Source: an uncultured Duganella sp. (lineage in GTDB: Bacteria; Pseudomonadota; Gammaproteobacteria; Burkholderiales; Burkholderiaceae). From it: a stretch of 12,950 bases of DNA. Shown one piece after another: positions 1 through 8,077 of this stretch. The DNA lies in NCBI GenBank assembly GCA_946482635.1, contig CAMLSG010000158.1, positions 1-12,950 on the forward strand, read 5' to 3'. The first letter of the stretch is position 1. Each line of letters opens with the position of its first letter. The notes below the pieces were generated by a model. That model was not told where the DNA came from and did not search any database. It saw nothing but the letters and a program-made list of their open reading frames with translations. Position numbers and translations under genes: made by a program.

Positions 1-197
1 TCGAGGCCATCCATCTTCGGCATTTCGACGTCCAGCGTCAGCACGTCCGGGTTGGTCTGCTTGATCAGCTCGCGCGCCACCAGCGGATCGGGCGCCACGC
101 CCACCACTTCCATGTCCGGCTGGCCCTTGATGATCTCGCTCATCACGCTGCGGATCAGCGCCGAGTCGTCGCAAATCAGGACTTTGATCTTGTTCAT
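1..197 (-). CDS. cheB: CheB receptor methylesterase/deamidase, N-terminal part (cut by window edge)
   Basis: Only the first 65 codons are present. They encode a response-regulator receiver domain: the acidic pair D10-D11 ([10 protein letters not shown]) and the predicted phospho-acceptor D56 in [11 protein letters not shown], the same number as in E. coli CheB. That receiver followed by 'EMPKMDGL' directly after cheR-cheD identifies CheB, whose missing C-terminal domain would hydrolyse glutamyl methyl esters on chemoreceptors when CheA phosphorylates it. The ATG at 197 lies 12 bases past the cheD stop, with only a weak GAAAGA-like ribosome site, so translation is probably coupled to cheD. The catalytic domain is outside the window, so another receiver-containing protein is formally possible, but the context makes this very unlikely. 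Confidence 0.92.
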   Translation of the reverse strand, partial: MNKIKVLICDDSALIRSVMSEIIKGQPDMEVVGVAPDPLVARELIKQTNPDVLTLDVEMPKMDGL

Positions 198-209
198 TTT
201 TTATGTCTT

Positions 210-809
210 TCAGAACAGCTCGACCTCGCCCGCCACCGGTTTCGACTTGAGGCGGTTGGCGTAATCGTTCTCACGCTGCGCCAGGGTGTCGTTATGGGTT
301 TGCATCAGTTTCTTGACCAGCACCTTGCCGGTCTTGGGGAAGAAGTACACCTTGCGCGGATAAATGTCCAACAGGTCCTCGGCCACGATGCGGATCTTCT
401 CGTTTTTCAGGAAGCTTTGCACGAAGGCGGCATTGCGTTCGCCGACGTTGATCGCCGTGAAGCCCTTCAGCACGGCGCCGCCGCCGAACACTTTGGCTTC
501 CAGGTTGTCGCGCCGGGCCCCGGACTTGAGCAGGTCGTTGATCAGCACTTCCATCGCATAAGTGCCATAGCGCGCCGAGGCCGATACCGGGCTGCCCTGG
601 TCGGCGCCGCCGTCCGGCAGCATGAAGTGGTTCATGCCTCCGAGGCCGGTCAGCCGGTCGCGGATGCAGGCCGACACGCAGGAGCCGAGCACGGTCACGA
701 TCAGCATGTCCTTGTTGGTGTAGTAGTACTCGCCCGGCAGGATCTTGGCCGCGTCGCAGTCGAAGGTGCGGTCGTAATAGACGTTGGTCGCGAATTGTTC
801 TTTATCCAT
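210..809 (-). CDS. cheD: CheD chemoreceptor glutamine deamidase
   Basis: A 199-residue CheD-family protein, which deamidates specific glutamines of chemoreceptors and in some bacteria also binds CheY phosphatases. The family signature LGSCVSACIRD is followed by GGMNHFMLP, giving Cys44 and His61 with the 17-residue spacing of the catalytic Cys and His. A later conserved stretch, KVFGGGAVL, is also present. I chose the ATG at 809 over the in-frame ATG at 830: AGAGGG lies 7 bases before 809, while the longer start would run 20 bases into cheR. cheR ends one base away, so the two are coupled. The tail, residues about 170-199, is polar and ends in GEVELF, nearly the same as the end of the CheZ-like protein in this operon. 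Confidence 0.95.
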   Translation of the reverse strand: MDKEQFATNVYYDRTFDCDAAKILPGEYYYTNKDMLIVTVLGSCVSACIRDRLTGLGGMNHFMLPDGGADQGSPVSASARYGTYAMEVLINDLLKSGARRDNLEAKVFGGGAVLKGFTAINVGERNAAFVQSFLKNEKIRIVAEDLLDIYPRKVYFFPKTGKVLVKKLMQTHNDTLAQRENDYANRLKSKPVAGEVELF

Positions 810-810
810 G

Positions 811-1659
811 TCATGCCCTCTTGCGCTCATCGAGCTCGTAGACAGTCTTGCCGCGCAGCTTCAAAGCGTCCGACACGTAAAGGAAGTTCTCGGAATGGCC
901 GGCAAACAGCAGGGCATCCGGCTTCATCAGGGGGACAAAGCGCGACAGGATCTTGCGCTGCGTCGCCTTGTCGAAGTAGATCATCACGTTGCGGCAGAAA
1001 ATCACGTCGAAGCCGGGCCGGATGTCCCATTTCTCGTCCAGCAGGTTGACCTGCCGGTAAGTGATCAGCGAGCGCAGTTCCTGGCGCACGCGCGCCATGC
1101 CTTCGTTGGCGCCGCGCCCTTTCAGGAAAAAGCGGCGCTGCTGCTCGGGCGACAGCTTGTCGATCCGCTCCATCGGGTAGACGCCGTTGGCGGCCGTGGC
1201 CAGCACATTGGTGTCGATATCGGTGGCCAGGATGTGTACCGGCGGCGTCAGCGTATTGAAGGCCTCGCAGCAGGTGATGGCAATCGAATACGGTTCTTCG
1301 CCGGTGGAGCTGGCGGAGCACCAGATATTGATCTGCTCCCCGCGCTTGGCCTTGAGGTGCTCGGCCAGCAGCGGGAAGTGGTGCGATTCCCGGAAAAACG
1401 AAGTCAGGTTGGTGGTCAGCGCATTGGTGAACGCTTCCCATTCGCCATTGCCCAGGCGCCCTGCTTCCAGGTCGTCCAGGTAGCGCACGAAACTGTTGAT
1501 GCCGGTGGCGCGCAAGCGTCGCGCCAGGCGGCTGTACACCATCTCCTGTTTGGAGTCGGCCAGCGCGATGCCGGCCCGCTTGTAGATCATTGCGCGGACC
1601 CGTTCAAAATCCTTGCCGTTGAAATCAAACTCTTTCACGGTCTCTTTGGTCAGCGCCAT
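811..1659 (-). CDS. cheR: CheR chemoreceptor glutamate O-methyltransferase
   Basis: A 282-residue SAM-dependent methyltransferase, the usual CheR length. It methylates glutamates on the receptor cytoplasmic domain and drives adaptation opposite CheB. Visible family motifs are TTNLTSFFRE (residues 82-91), the SAM-binding loop ASSTGEEPYS (116-125), ATDID (145-149, ribose-contacting acid) and FCRNVMIYF (221-229). The helical N-terminal domain covers about residues 10-75. The ATG at 1659 has GGAGAG about 9 bases upstream in the 29-base gap after the receptor gene. The receptor ends in a DWEEF tail of the kind that tethers CheR through its beta-subdomain, so the two products probably dock directly. 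Confidence 0.97.
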   Translation of the reverse strand: MALTKETVKEFDFNGKDFERVRAMIYKRAGIALADSKQEMVYSRLARRLRATGINSFVRYLDDLEAGRLGNGEWEAFTNALTTNLTSFFRESHHFPLLAEHLKAKRGEQINIWCSASSTGEEPYSIAITCCEAFNTLTPPVHILATDIDTNVLATAANGVYPMERIDKLSPEQQRRFFLKGRGANEGMARVRQELRSLITYRQVNLLDEKWDIRPGFDVIFCRNVMIYFDKATQRKILSRFVPLMKPDALLFAGHSENFLYVSDALKLRGKTVYELDERKRA

Positions 1660-1688
1660 TTTGTCAGCTCTCCGCGGTTACATGGACA

Positions 1689-3392
1689 TTAAAACTCTTC
1701 CCAGTCGTCGCCGGATGGGGCGGCAGCCGCAAGCTTCTTCTTCGGCGGCTGTGCGGCCGGAGCGGCCGGCACCACTGCCGTACTGCGCGCCGGCATCGCC
1801 GGCTTGGCCTTGCGCGGCGGCGGCGCCGCGCGCTTGGCGAATTCGTCCCCGGCCAGCTTGAAGATCGATACCGCCTGGGCCAGGTTGTTGGCCTGTTCCT
1901 GCATCGATTCGGCGGCAGCAGCCGCTTCTTCCACCAGGGCGGCATTCTGCTGCGTCATCTCGTCCATCTGGCCGATGGCGGCGTTGACTTCCTCGATACC
2001 GTGGCTCTGCTCCAGGGTGGCGGCGGTGATTTCGCCCATGATGTCGGCCACTTGCTTGATCGAGGTGACGATCAGGCCCATGGTCTGGCCGGCTTCATCG
2101 ACCAGGCGGCCGCCCGCATCGACCTTGTCGACCGAGTCGTCGATCAGGGCCTTGATTTCCTTGGCTGCCGCGGCGGAGCGCTGCGCCAGGTTGCGCACTT
2201 CGGAAGCCACCACGGCAAAGCCGCGGCCCTGCTCGCCGGCACGGGCAGCTTCCACCGCCGCGTTCAGCGCCAGGATATTGGTCTGGAAGGCGATGCCGTC
2301 GATCACGCCGATGATGTCGACGATCTTGGTCGAGGACTGCTTGATCGAACCCATGGTGTCGACCACTTGCGACACCACGTGGCCGCCCTTCTCCGCCACC
2401 GAGGAAGCCGAAACCGCCAACTGGTTGGCCTGGCGTGCGTTGTCGGCATTTTGCTTCACGGTGGAAGTCAGGTTTTCCATCGAAGCCGCGGTTTCCTCCA
2501 GCGAGGAAGCCTGCGATTCGGTGCGGGCCGACAGGTCGGCATTGCCGGTGGCGATTTCCTGCGAGGCGGTGGTGATGGTATCGGTCGAGGTGCGCACCAT
2601 GCCCACCGTCTTGGCCAGGCTTTCGTTCATGTCTTTCAGCGCCTGCAGCAGCTCCGACGTTTCGTCCTTGCCTTCCACCGTTACCTGCGAAGTCAGTTCG
2701 CCGGCAGCCACTTTCTGCGCCACTTCCACCGCGCCCGACAGCGGACGCGTGATGGACTTGGTAATCACCAGCGCGCACAGGATGCCGACGCCGACCGCCA
2801 CCGCCGCCAGCACCACCATCCACAGGGTCAGGTTGCGGTCGGCCTTGTTGGAGCTTTCCTTGAAGTCGGCAACTGCCGCCTGCTGCAGGTCCACCAGCTT
2901 GTTCAGGGCGGCCAGGGTTTGCTGCTGCAGCGGGTCGATGCGGCCGGCGATCACTTTCGCCGCGCCTTCGGCGTTGAAGGCCATGATCTGGCCCATGGCT
3001 TCCTTGAAGGCCGCGTCGACGTCGGTCTGCAGGGCGGTAATGTCGTTCACCACCTTCTTCTCGGCGTCGTTCAGGCCCAGGCTTTGCAGCTTGGTGCGCG
3101 CCGCGTCGTAGCGGGCGCGGTTGGCCTTGACCTTCTCTTCTTCCTTCTGCATCAGGCTGACGTCCGACTGCAGGCCGATATTGCGCATGGCGATGCCGGT
3201 TTCCAGCATGGCGCTCTTCATCGACTGCGCCTGCGATTCCTTGGCGCCGGCCAGGTCCAGGCCCGTCATCAGGGCCGACTTGTTACGGTAGTTCAGCACG
3301 TTGGTCAGCAGCACGGTGCCGACCAGGATCAGCAAGATGATGCCGAAACCGAAACCGAGCCGTGTGCCTATCTTGTATTCGCGCACATTCAT
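1689..3392 (-). CDS. Methyl-accepting chemotaxis protein (transmembrane chemoreceptor)
   Basis: A 567-residue chemoreceptor of Tsr/Tar layout. TM1 is at about residues 13-32, a periplasmic helical domain of about 155 residues follows (four-helix-bundle ligand-binding type), and TM2 is at about 189-211. A HAMP domain covers about 212-265, and the long signalling coiled coil about 266-515. The CheA/CheW-contacting hairpin tip is unmistakable at 364-400 (GVIDGIAFQTNILALNAAVE, then ARAGEQGRGFAVVASEVR). A probable methylation segment with the Glu-Glu pair lies at 292-310. A Pro/Ala/Lys-rich flexible linker (about 521-562) ends in DWEEF, fitting the xWxxF pentapeptide that recruits CheR. GGGGAGAG precedes the ATG at 3392. 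The ligand cannot be read from the sequence. Confidence 0.96.
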   Translation of the reverse strand: MNVREYKIGTRLGFGFGIILLILVGTVLLTNVLNYRNKSALMTGLDLAGAKESQAQSMKSAMLETGIAMRNIGLQSDVSLMQKEEEKVKANRARYDAARTKLQSLGLNDAEKKVVNDITALQTDVDAAFKEAMGQIMAFNAEGAAKVIAGRIDPLQQQTLAALNKLVDLQQAAVADFKESSNKADRNLTLWMVVLAAVAVGVGILCALVITKSITRPLSGAVEVAQKVAAGELTSQVTVEGKDETSELLQALKDMNESLAKTVGMVRTSTDTITTASQEIATGNADLSARTESQASSLEETAASMENLTSTVKQNADNARQANQLAVSASSVAEKGGHVVSQVVDTMGSIKQSSTKIVDIIGVIDGIAFQTNILALNAAVEAARAGEQGRGFAVVASEVRNLAQRSAAAAKEIKALIDDSVDKVDAGGRLVDEAGQTMGLIVTSIKQVADIMGEITAATLEQSHGIEEVNAAIGQMDEMTQQNAALVEEAAAAAESMQEQANNLAQAVSIFKLAGDEFAKRAAPPPRKAKPAMPARSTAVVPAAPAAQPPKKKLAAAAPSGDDWEEF

Positions 3393-3437
3393 GTTGTTCT
3401 CTCCCCTCGTATCCTTCTGGATTTGTATTTTTATGTC

Positions 3438-3917
3438 TTACGCCGCGAGCTTTTCGCTCAAGCCCATTTCCGGGCTGGACATCAGGCGCTGGATGTCGAC
3501 CAGGATCAGCATGCGCTCGTCGATGGTACCGAGGCCGATCATGTATTCCGAGCTGAAGGCCGTGCCCATGTCCGGCGCCGGCTTGATCTGGTCTTCCGTC
3601 AGCGACGTCACGTCCGATACCGAATCGACCACCATGCCTACCACGCGGCCGTTGATATTGAGGATGATGACCACAGTGAATTGGTCGTACACCGGTTCGC
3701 CCAGCTTGAATTTGATGCGCATGTCCACCACCGGGATGATGATGCCGCGCAGGTTGATCACACCCTTGATGAATTCCGGTGCGTTGGCGATGCGGGTCAC
3801 CGCTTCATAGCCGCGGATTTCCTGCACTTTCAGGATATCGATGCCGTATTCTTCGGAGCCCAGCTTGAAAGCCAGGAATTCCTGGACGGCTGTGCCGGCG
3901 CTTGCTGCGTCGCTCAT
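3438..3917 (-). CDS. cheW: CheW chemotaxis coupling protein
   Basis: A 159-residue CheW, typical length. It bridges chemoreceptor tips and the CheA P5 domain in the signalling array and has no catalytic activity. The SH3-like double-barrel pattern is clear: [20 protein letters not shown] (residues 13-32), the conserved [16 protein letters not shown] segment (52-67), then [12 protein letters not shown] (92-103) and [10 protein letters not shown] near the end. The ATG overlaps the cheA stop as ATGA (3914-3917), so translation is directly coupled and production of the two partners is linked. The 45-base gap to the receptor gene shows no convincing terminator. Confidence 0.97.
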   Translation of the reverse strand: MSDAASAGTAVQEFLAFKLGSEEYGIDILKVQEIRGYEAVTRIANAPEFIKGVINLRGIIIPVVDMRIKFKLGEPVYDQFTVVIILNINGRVVGMVVDSVSDVTSLTEDQIKPAPDMGTAFSSEYMIGLGTIDERMLILVDIQRLMSSPEMGLSEKLAA

Positions 3918-6133
3918 GGTGCTTCCTTCACAAAGTTTGATTCGTCAACCAGCTGGCGCGACGAACGGACCAGCGCCGTCACGTCCAGGATCAGCGACAC
4001 GCCTCCGTCGCCGAGGATGGTGGCACCGGAAATTCCGGTCACCTTGCGGTAATTCGATTCCAGGTTCTTGACCACGACCTGCTGCTGTCCCACCAGTTCG
4101 TCCACGAACAGGCAGGCCTTCTTGCCTTCGGTTTCCACGATCACCAGGATGCCCTGGGTCGGATCGGTAAAGCGCGGTGCGATATCGAAAATCTGGTACA
4201 GCGGGATCAGCGGCAGATATTCGCCGCGCACCTTGATGACACGGCCCTTGCCGCTGATTTCCTTCACGTCTTCCGGCGCCGGCTGCAGCGATTCGAGCAC
4301 GAAGCCGAGCGGCAGGATGTAGACCTCGTCGCCGGTCTGGATCAGCATGCCGTCCAGGATGGCCAGCGTCAGCGGCAGGGAAATCGACATCGTGGTGCCG
4401 AAGCCCTTGGCCGAACGGATGTCGACGGTGCCGCCCATGGCGGTGATATTGCGCTTGACCACGTCCATGCCGACGCCGCGGCCCGACACATCGGTCACGG
4501 TATCAGCGGTGGAGAAGCCAGGGGCGAAGATCAGCTGCCACACATCGGCGTCGCTCATATTATCGGACAGCGGCAAGCCGTTCTGGCGGGCTTTCGCCAA
4601 AATCTTATCGCGGTTCAAGCCGCCGCCATCGTCCGACACTTCGATGATGATGCTGCCGCCCTGGTGCGAAGCGGACAGGAACAGGCGCCCCGTTTCGGAC
4701 TTGCCGGCCGCCTTGCGCACGTCCGGCATTTCGATGCCGTGGTCGATCGAGTTGCGCACCAGGTGGGTCAGCGGGTCGACGATGCGTTCGATCAGGCCCT
4801 TGTCCAGTTCCGTGGCGGCGCCGCTGGTGACGAATTCGACTTTCTTGCCCAGCTTGGTGGCCAGGTCGCGCACCATGCGCGGGAAGCGCGAGAACACGAA
4901 GTCCATCGGCATCATGCGGATCGACATCACCGATTCCTGCAGGTCGCGCGTATTGCGGGTGAGCTGGGAGATGCCGCTCATCAGTTTTTCGTGCAGCACC
5001 GGGTCCAGCGTGCCGGCGCGCTGCTCGATCATGGCTTGCGTAATCACTAGTTCGCCCACCAGGTTGATCAGCTGGTCGACCTTTTCCACCGACACGCGGA
5101 TCGAGGACGATTCGCCGCCGGCCGGCGCGTGGGCCTGCTTTTCCGCTTCCTTGCGGGCGGCTTTCTTTTCCTGCTCTTCGGTCGGCTTGGCCGCTTCGGC
5201 CGGCGCATCCTTGATGCCGGCCTGGGCGCGGATCACTTCCAGCGGCTGGAAGAAGCCGTAGCCACGCGCATCTTCGGCAGCGGCGCCGGCGTCGGCGCGG
5301 ATCTGCTCCAGCGGCTGGAAGAAGCCATAACCTTCGCCATCGGCCGATGGCGCCGGCGCGCCGGCAGCAGGCAGCGGGTCGAAGAAGCCGTAGCCCTGCT
5401 CCGCTTCCTGGCGTTCACGCTCGGCGTTCTCGCGCGCGGCCTGGGTCGGGCTCAGGGCCGGCAGCTCGCTGACCTTCATCTGGTCGGCATCGATCACGAA
5501 GGAGCAGATGGCCACGATGTCGTCCAGCGATTCGTGGGTGGTGACGATCATGGCATGGCGCTCGGCGTCCAGCGGCGTCAGTTCCACATGGCCCATCAGG
5601 CCAAGCTCGGCTGCCAGCGCCTCCACTTCGCGGTGCACCATGGGCGGCAGTTCAAGGCGGAAGCGCTTGCCGCCGCTGTGATCCACCGCCTGCGCGTCTT
5701 GTGCATTGAAGGCCGGCGCCACCGGCGTCATCGCTTCGATGTGCACATCCTGCGCCAGCTCCTGCAGCATCATGCGCACGTCGCCCACGGCCTCCTGGTC
5801 GACGGCGCTGCCGAGGCGGTGCCCGTCCAGCTGCATCTTCAGGATGTCCTTGGCCGCGAGGAAGGCGTCGACATGGGTCGACGTCAGGGCCATCTCGCCC
5901 TTGCGGATGCGGTCCAGCAGCGTCTCGAGCACGTGCGTGACTTCGGTCATGTCGGTCACGCCGAACGTCGACGCCCCGCCCTTCACCGAGTGCGCGGTAC
6001 GGAAAATCGCGTTCAAGTCCTCTTCGCTGGGCGACTCGACGTCGACGCCCAGCAGCAGACGCTCCATTTCAGCCAGCAGTTCTTCCGCTTCGTCGAAGAA
6101 GACCTGGTAGAACTGGCTAATATCGATGGTCAT
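3914..6133 (-). CDS. cheA: CheA chemotaxis sensor histidine kinase
   Basis: A 739-residue class II histidine kinase that autophosphorylates in receptor arrays and passes phosphate to CheY and CheB. P1 (about 1-105) carries the phospho-acceptor H48 in [15 protein letters not shown]2-like alpha/beta region covers about 155-222. A long linker (about 225-345) contains three GYGFF motifs at residues 247, 268 and 291, followed by a Lys/Glu/Ala-rich stretch. P3 dimerisation begins at about 345. The P4 kinase domain has the N box [12 protein letters not shown] (457-468), G1 DDGGGL (501-506), F box FAPGFSTAD (536-544) and G2 GRGVGMDVV (551-559). A CheW-like P5 runs from about 590 to the end. AAGGGG lies 7 bases before the ATG. 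The repeated linker motif is the unusual part. Confidence 0.98.
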   Translation of the reverse strand: MTIDISQFYQVFFDEAEELLAEMERLLLGVDVESPSEEDLNAIFRTAHSVKGGASTFGVTDMTEVTHVLETLLDRIRKGEMALTSTHVDAFLAAKDILKMQLDGHRLGSAVDQEAVGDVRMMLQELAQDVHIEAMTPVAPAFNAQDAQAVDHSGGKRFRLELPPMVHREVEALAAELGLMGHVELTPLDAERHAMIVTTHESLDDIVAICSFVIDADQMKVSELPALSPTQAARENAERERQEAEQGYGFFDPLPAAGAPAPSADGEGYGFFQPLEQIRADAGAAAEDARGYGFFQPLEVIRAQAGIKDAPAEAAKPTEEQEKKAARKEAEKQAHAPAGGESSSIRVSVEKVDQLINLVGELVITQAMIEQRAGTLDPVLHEKLMSGISQLTRNTRDLQESVMSIRMMPMDFVFSRFPRMVRDLATKLGKKVEFVTSGAATELDKGLIERIVDPLTHLVRNSIDHGIEMPDVRKAAGKSETGRLFLSASHQGGSIIIEVSDDGGGLNRDKILAKARQNGLPLSDNMSDADVWQLIFAPGFSTADTVTDVSGRGVGMDVVKRNITAMGGTVDIRSAKGFGTTMSISLPLTLAILDGMLIQTGDEVYILPLGFVLESLQPAPEDVKEISGKGRVIKVRGEYLPLIPLYQIFDIAPRFTDPTQGILVIVETEGKKACLFVDELVGQQQVVVKNLESNYRKVTGISGATILGDGGVSLILDVTALVRSSRQLVDESNFVKEAP
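5237..5395 (-). repeat. Three in-frame copies of a GYGFF[D/Q]PL motif inside cheA
   Basis: The CheA linker repeats GYGFFDPL (residues 247-254), [16 protein letters not shown] (268-283) and [16 protein letters not shown] (291-306), spaced 21 and 23 residues apart. Copies two and three match over 13 of 16 residues, and their DNA is also nearly identical. The pattern suggests recent internal duplication of a short linear motif set in an otherwise Ala/Pro/Glu-rich, probably disordered linker. Confidence 0.9.
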
Positions 6134-6147
6134 GCCACACCCCTTAA

Positions 6148-6513
6148 TTAGCCAATGACCTTCTTCACTACCTCAATCAAGCGTTGCGGGTCGAAAGGCT
6201 TGACCAGCCAGCCATTCGCGCCGGCGGCGCGGCCCTTGGCCTTCATCTCGTCGGACGATTCGGTGGTCAGCATCAGGATGGGCACCTTGGCATAGGACGG
6301 CTGTTCGCGCAGCAGCTTGATCAGCTGCAGGCCATCCATGCGCGGCATGTTCTGGTCGGTCAGCACCAGGTCCACGGTTTGCAGCTTGGCCTTTTCCAGG
6401 CCATCCTGTCCGTCGACCGCCTCCACCACCTGGTAGCCGGCTGCCTTCAGGCTGAATGCCACCATCTGGCGCAGCGAGGAGGAGTCGTCGACTGCAAGAA
6501 TTGTTTTAGCCAT
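6148..6513 (-). CDS. cheY: CheY chemotaxis response regulator
   Basis: A 121-residue single-domain receiver, which when phosphorylated by CheA binds the flagellar switch and changes rotation. The acid pocket is D9-D10 (LAVDDSSS), the phospho-acceptor is D53 (LTDQNMPRMDG), the switch threonine is T83 (MLTTES) and the invariant lysine is K105 (VKPF). At the position of E. coli Tyr106 it has Trp102 (GWLVKPF). There is no output domain. It sits 14 bases upstream of cheA and 45 bases after the CheZ-like gene; that spacer is A/T-rich and offers only a weak ribosome site. Betaproteobacterial clusters often carry a second cheY beyond cheB, which would be outside this window. Confidence 0.95.
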   Translation of the reverse strand: MAKTILAVDDSSSLRQMVAFSLKAAGYQVVEAVDGQDGLEKAKLQTVDLVLTDQNMPRMDGLQLIKLLREQPSYAKVPILMLTTESSDEMKAKGRAAGANGWLVKPFDPQRLIEVVKKVIG

Positions 6514-6558
6514 CTTTTTTTCTCACTTAGTAAAATTTTTGTATGCGTCTGTGTAGGT

Positions 6559-7107
6559 TCAGAACAGTTCGATGTCGCCGCTTTCCAGGTGCTTCTGGCT
6601 GACCGCCTTGCGCAGCACGCTGCGCAGCTCCAGGCTCTGGATCGCCAGCGCCATGCTGACCTTGCTTAGCAGGTCCACGATCTCGTCGCTGCCCGATTCC
6701 GGCACCACTTCGGCGCCGTGCGCGCCCAGCGTCCCCAGGAACTCGCGCAAGCCGGTGACCCGTTTCAGGGTGCGGTCGATCAGCTGGCTGGTCATGTCCT
6801 GGAACTGCATGCTGGTAATGGCGGCATTGACGTAGCCGCTCACCTGCTCGTTCATTTCTTTCAGGCGCGCCTTGTCTTCCGCCGTCGGATCGCCGCCCTG
6901 CAGCAGCAGCTCGATGGTGGCCTGCTGGGCGCTGACGGCTTCATGGATCGCCATGAAATTGCGGGTCAGCTTGTCGATCGCTTCTTCCAGCAGCAGGTTG
7001 GTCTGCAGCAGGTCGGTCTCGACTTCCGTCAGGTGGCGCCGGCCATGGTCCGATACGCCGGACAACAGCCGTTTCACATGCGAGCCAAGGATTTTCTTTC
7101 TTGTCAT
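6559..7107 (-). CDS. CheZ-like protein, candidate phospho-CheY phosphatase
   Basis: A 182-residue, largely helical protein. Residues 102-108 read FQDMTSQ inside a long helix (SMQFQDMTSQLIDRTLKRV). E. coli CheZ has FQDLTGQ there, with catalytic D143 and Q147; the equivalents here are D104 and Q108. Residues 25-70 and 75-125 look like the two arms of a helical hairpin, as in CheZ. The far C-terminus SGDIELF is acidic and ends in Leu-Phe, as does the CheY-binding peptide of E. coli CheZ (DDLLDSLGF). I chose the ATG at 7107, 7 bases after the motB stop, because TAGGGGC precedes it; the longer in-frame start at 7215 would run deep into motB. It is shorter than E. coli CheZ (214), and the similarity outside the motif is weak. 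Phosphatase function is inferred; a scaffold role is possible. Confidence 0.85.
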   Translation of the reverse strand: MTRKKILGSHVKRLLSGVSDHGRRHLTEVETDLLQTNLLLEEAIDKLTRNFMAIHEAVSAQQATIELLLQGGDPTAEDKARLKEMNEQVSGYVNAAITSMQFQDMTSQLIDRTLKRVTGLREFLGTLGAHGAEVVPESGSDEIVDLLSKVSMALAIQSLELRSVLRKAVSQKHLESGDIELF

Positions 7108-7114
7108 AAAGCCC

Positions 7115-8059
7115 CTATTTCTTCCCTGCCGGCGCAGCCGGTGCCGCTGCCGCCGCGGCTTGCGTTGCTTCGGTATCGAGGCCAACTTGCAATTTGCCGC
7201 CGTCACGCAGCACATTTTCCTCGGTCCGCTTGTTCATCACGATGATGCTGATGCGGCGATTGATCGGGTTGAAAGGATCCGCGCGGTCCAGGTGGGCGGC
7301 ACTGGCCAGGCCCACCACGCGCAGGATCTTATTGTCGGCCAGTCCGCCATGCAGCAGCGCGCGGCGCGAGGCATTGGCACGGTCGGCCGACAGTTCCCAG
7401 TTACTGTACCCCGTTTCGGTGAAATATGGCGTGGAGTCGGTGTGGCCGGACAGGCCGATCTTGTTGGGCACGTCGTTCAGGGCCGGCGCGATGGCTTCCA
7501 GGATTTCGCGCGCATACGGCTGCAGGTCAGCCTTGCCGGCATTGAACATGGGGCGGTTCTGCAAGTCGACGATCTGGATGCGCAAGCCTTCGCTGGTGAA
7601 GTCCAGCAACAATTGCTCTTTGAACTTTTTGAGCTCGGCGTTGGTATCGATGGTCATTTCGATACGCGCGCGCAGGGCCTGCAGGCGCGAGCGCTCTTCC
7701 GCCTCGAGCGCCTTCTTGGCGGCATCCAGGTTGTAAGTCTTGCTCTGGGCCGGATCGTCGGTCATCCTGACCTGGCCGGTACGGCGCGACAGGTCCGAGC
7801 CGCCGCCCTGGATCACCGAGGAACTGTCGCCACTGCCGGAGCCGCCCTGCATGGCCACTTTCAGCGGCGTCTTGAAGTACTCGGAAATGCCGTTCAGGTC
7901 GCCCTTGGTCGTCGAGCCAAGCAGCCACATCAGCAGGAAGAACGCCATCATCGCCGTCACGAAGTCGGCGTAAGCGATCTTCCAGGCGCCGCCGTGGTGG
8001 CCGCCACCGCCTTTCTTGATCTTCTTGACGACAATGGGCCGCAGGCCTTCTTCAGCCAT
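7115..8059 (-). CDS. motB: MotB flagellar stator protein
   Basis: A 314-residue MotB. A basic cytoplasmic N-terminus (KKIKKGGGGHHGG) precedes the single membrane segment, about residues 29-49. The proton-binding Asp32 (YADFVTAMMAFFLLMWLL) sits at the same number as in E. coli. A plug/linker region at about 52-70 follows. The C-terminal OmpA-like peptidoglycan-binding domain covers about 155-280, with LSGHTDSTPY (203-212) and NWELSADRANASRRAL (220-235). It forms the ion channel with MotA and anchors the stator to the cell wall. The gene starts 18 bases after motA, with GAGGA 8 bases before the ATG. The Ala-rich tail (about 297-312) is not part of the usual core. Confidence 0.97.
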   Translation of the reverse strand: MAEEGLRPIVVKKIKKGGGGHHGGAWKIAYADFVTAMMAFFLLMWLLGSTTKGDLNGISEYFKTPLKVAMQGGSGSGDSSSVIQGGGSDLSRRTGQVRMTDDPAQSKTYNLDAAKKALEAEERSRLQALRARIEMTIDTNAELKKFKEQLLLDFTSEGLRIQIVDLQNRPMFNAGKADLQPYAREILEAIAPALNDVPNKIGLSGHTDSTPYFTETGYSNWELSADRANASRRALLHGGLADNKILRVVGLASAAHLDRADPFNPINRRISIIVMNKRTEENVLRDGGKLQVGLDTEATQAAAAAAPAAPAGKK

Positions 8060-8077
8060 GACAGGTCCTCGCTTCCA

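Noticed and set aside
810..830. Longer cheD start (MSARGHD...)
   Set aside because: It overlaps cheR by 20 bases; the internal ATG at 809 has AGAGGG at the proper distance.
198..3439. Identical 12-base string TTTTTATGTCTT at 198-209 (cheD-cheB gap) and 3428-3439 (after cheW)
   Set aside because: Both sit at stop codons, which is curious, but several identical 12-mers are expected by chance in 13 kb and no larger shared context exists.
2001..4052. Long plus-strand open frame (683 codons) opposite the chemoreceptor and cheW genes
   Set aside because: It is the antisense of strongly recognised genes; the translation is His/Gln/Arg/Asp-rich low-complexity with no family features, as expected for GC-rich antisense frames.
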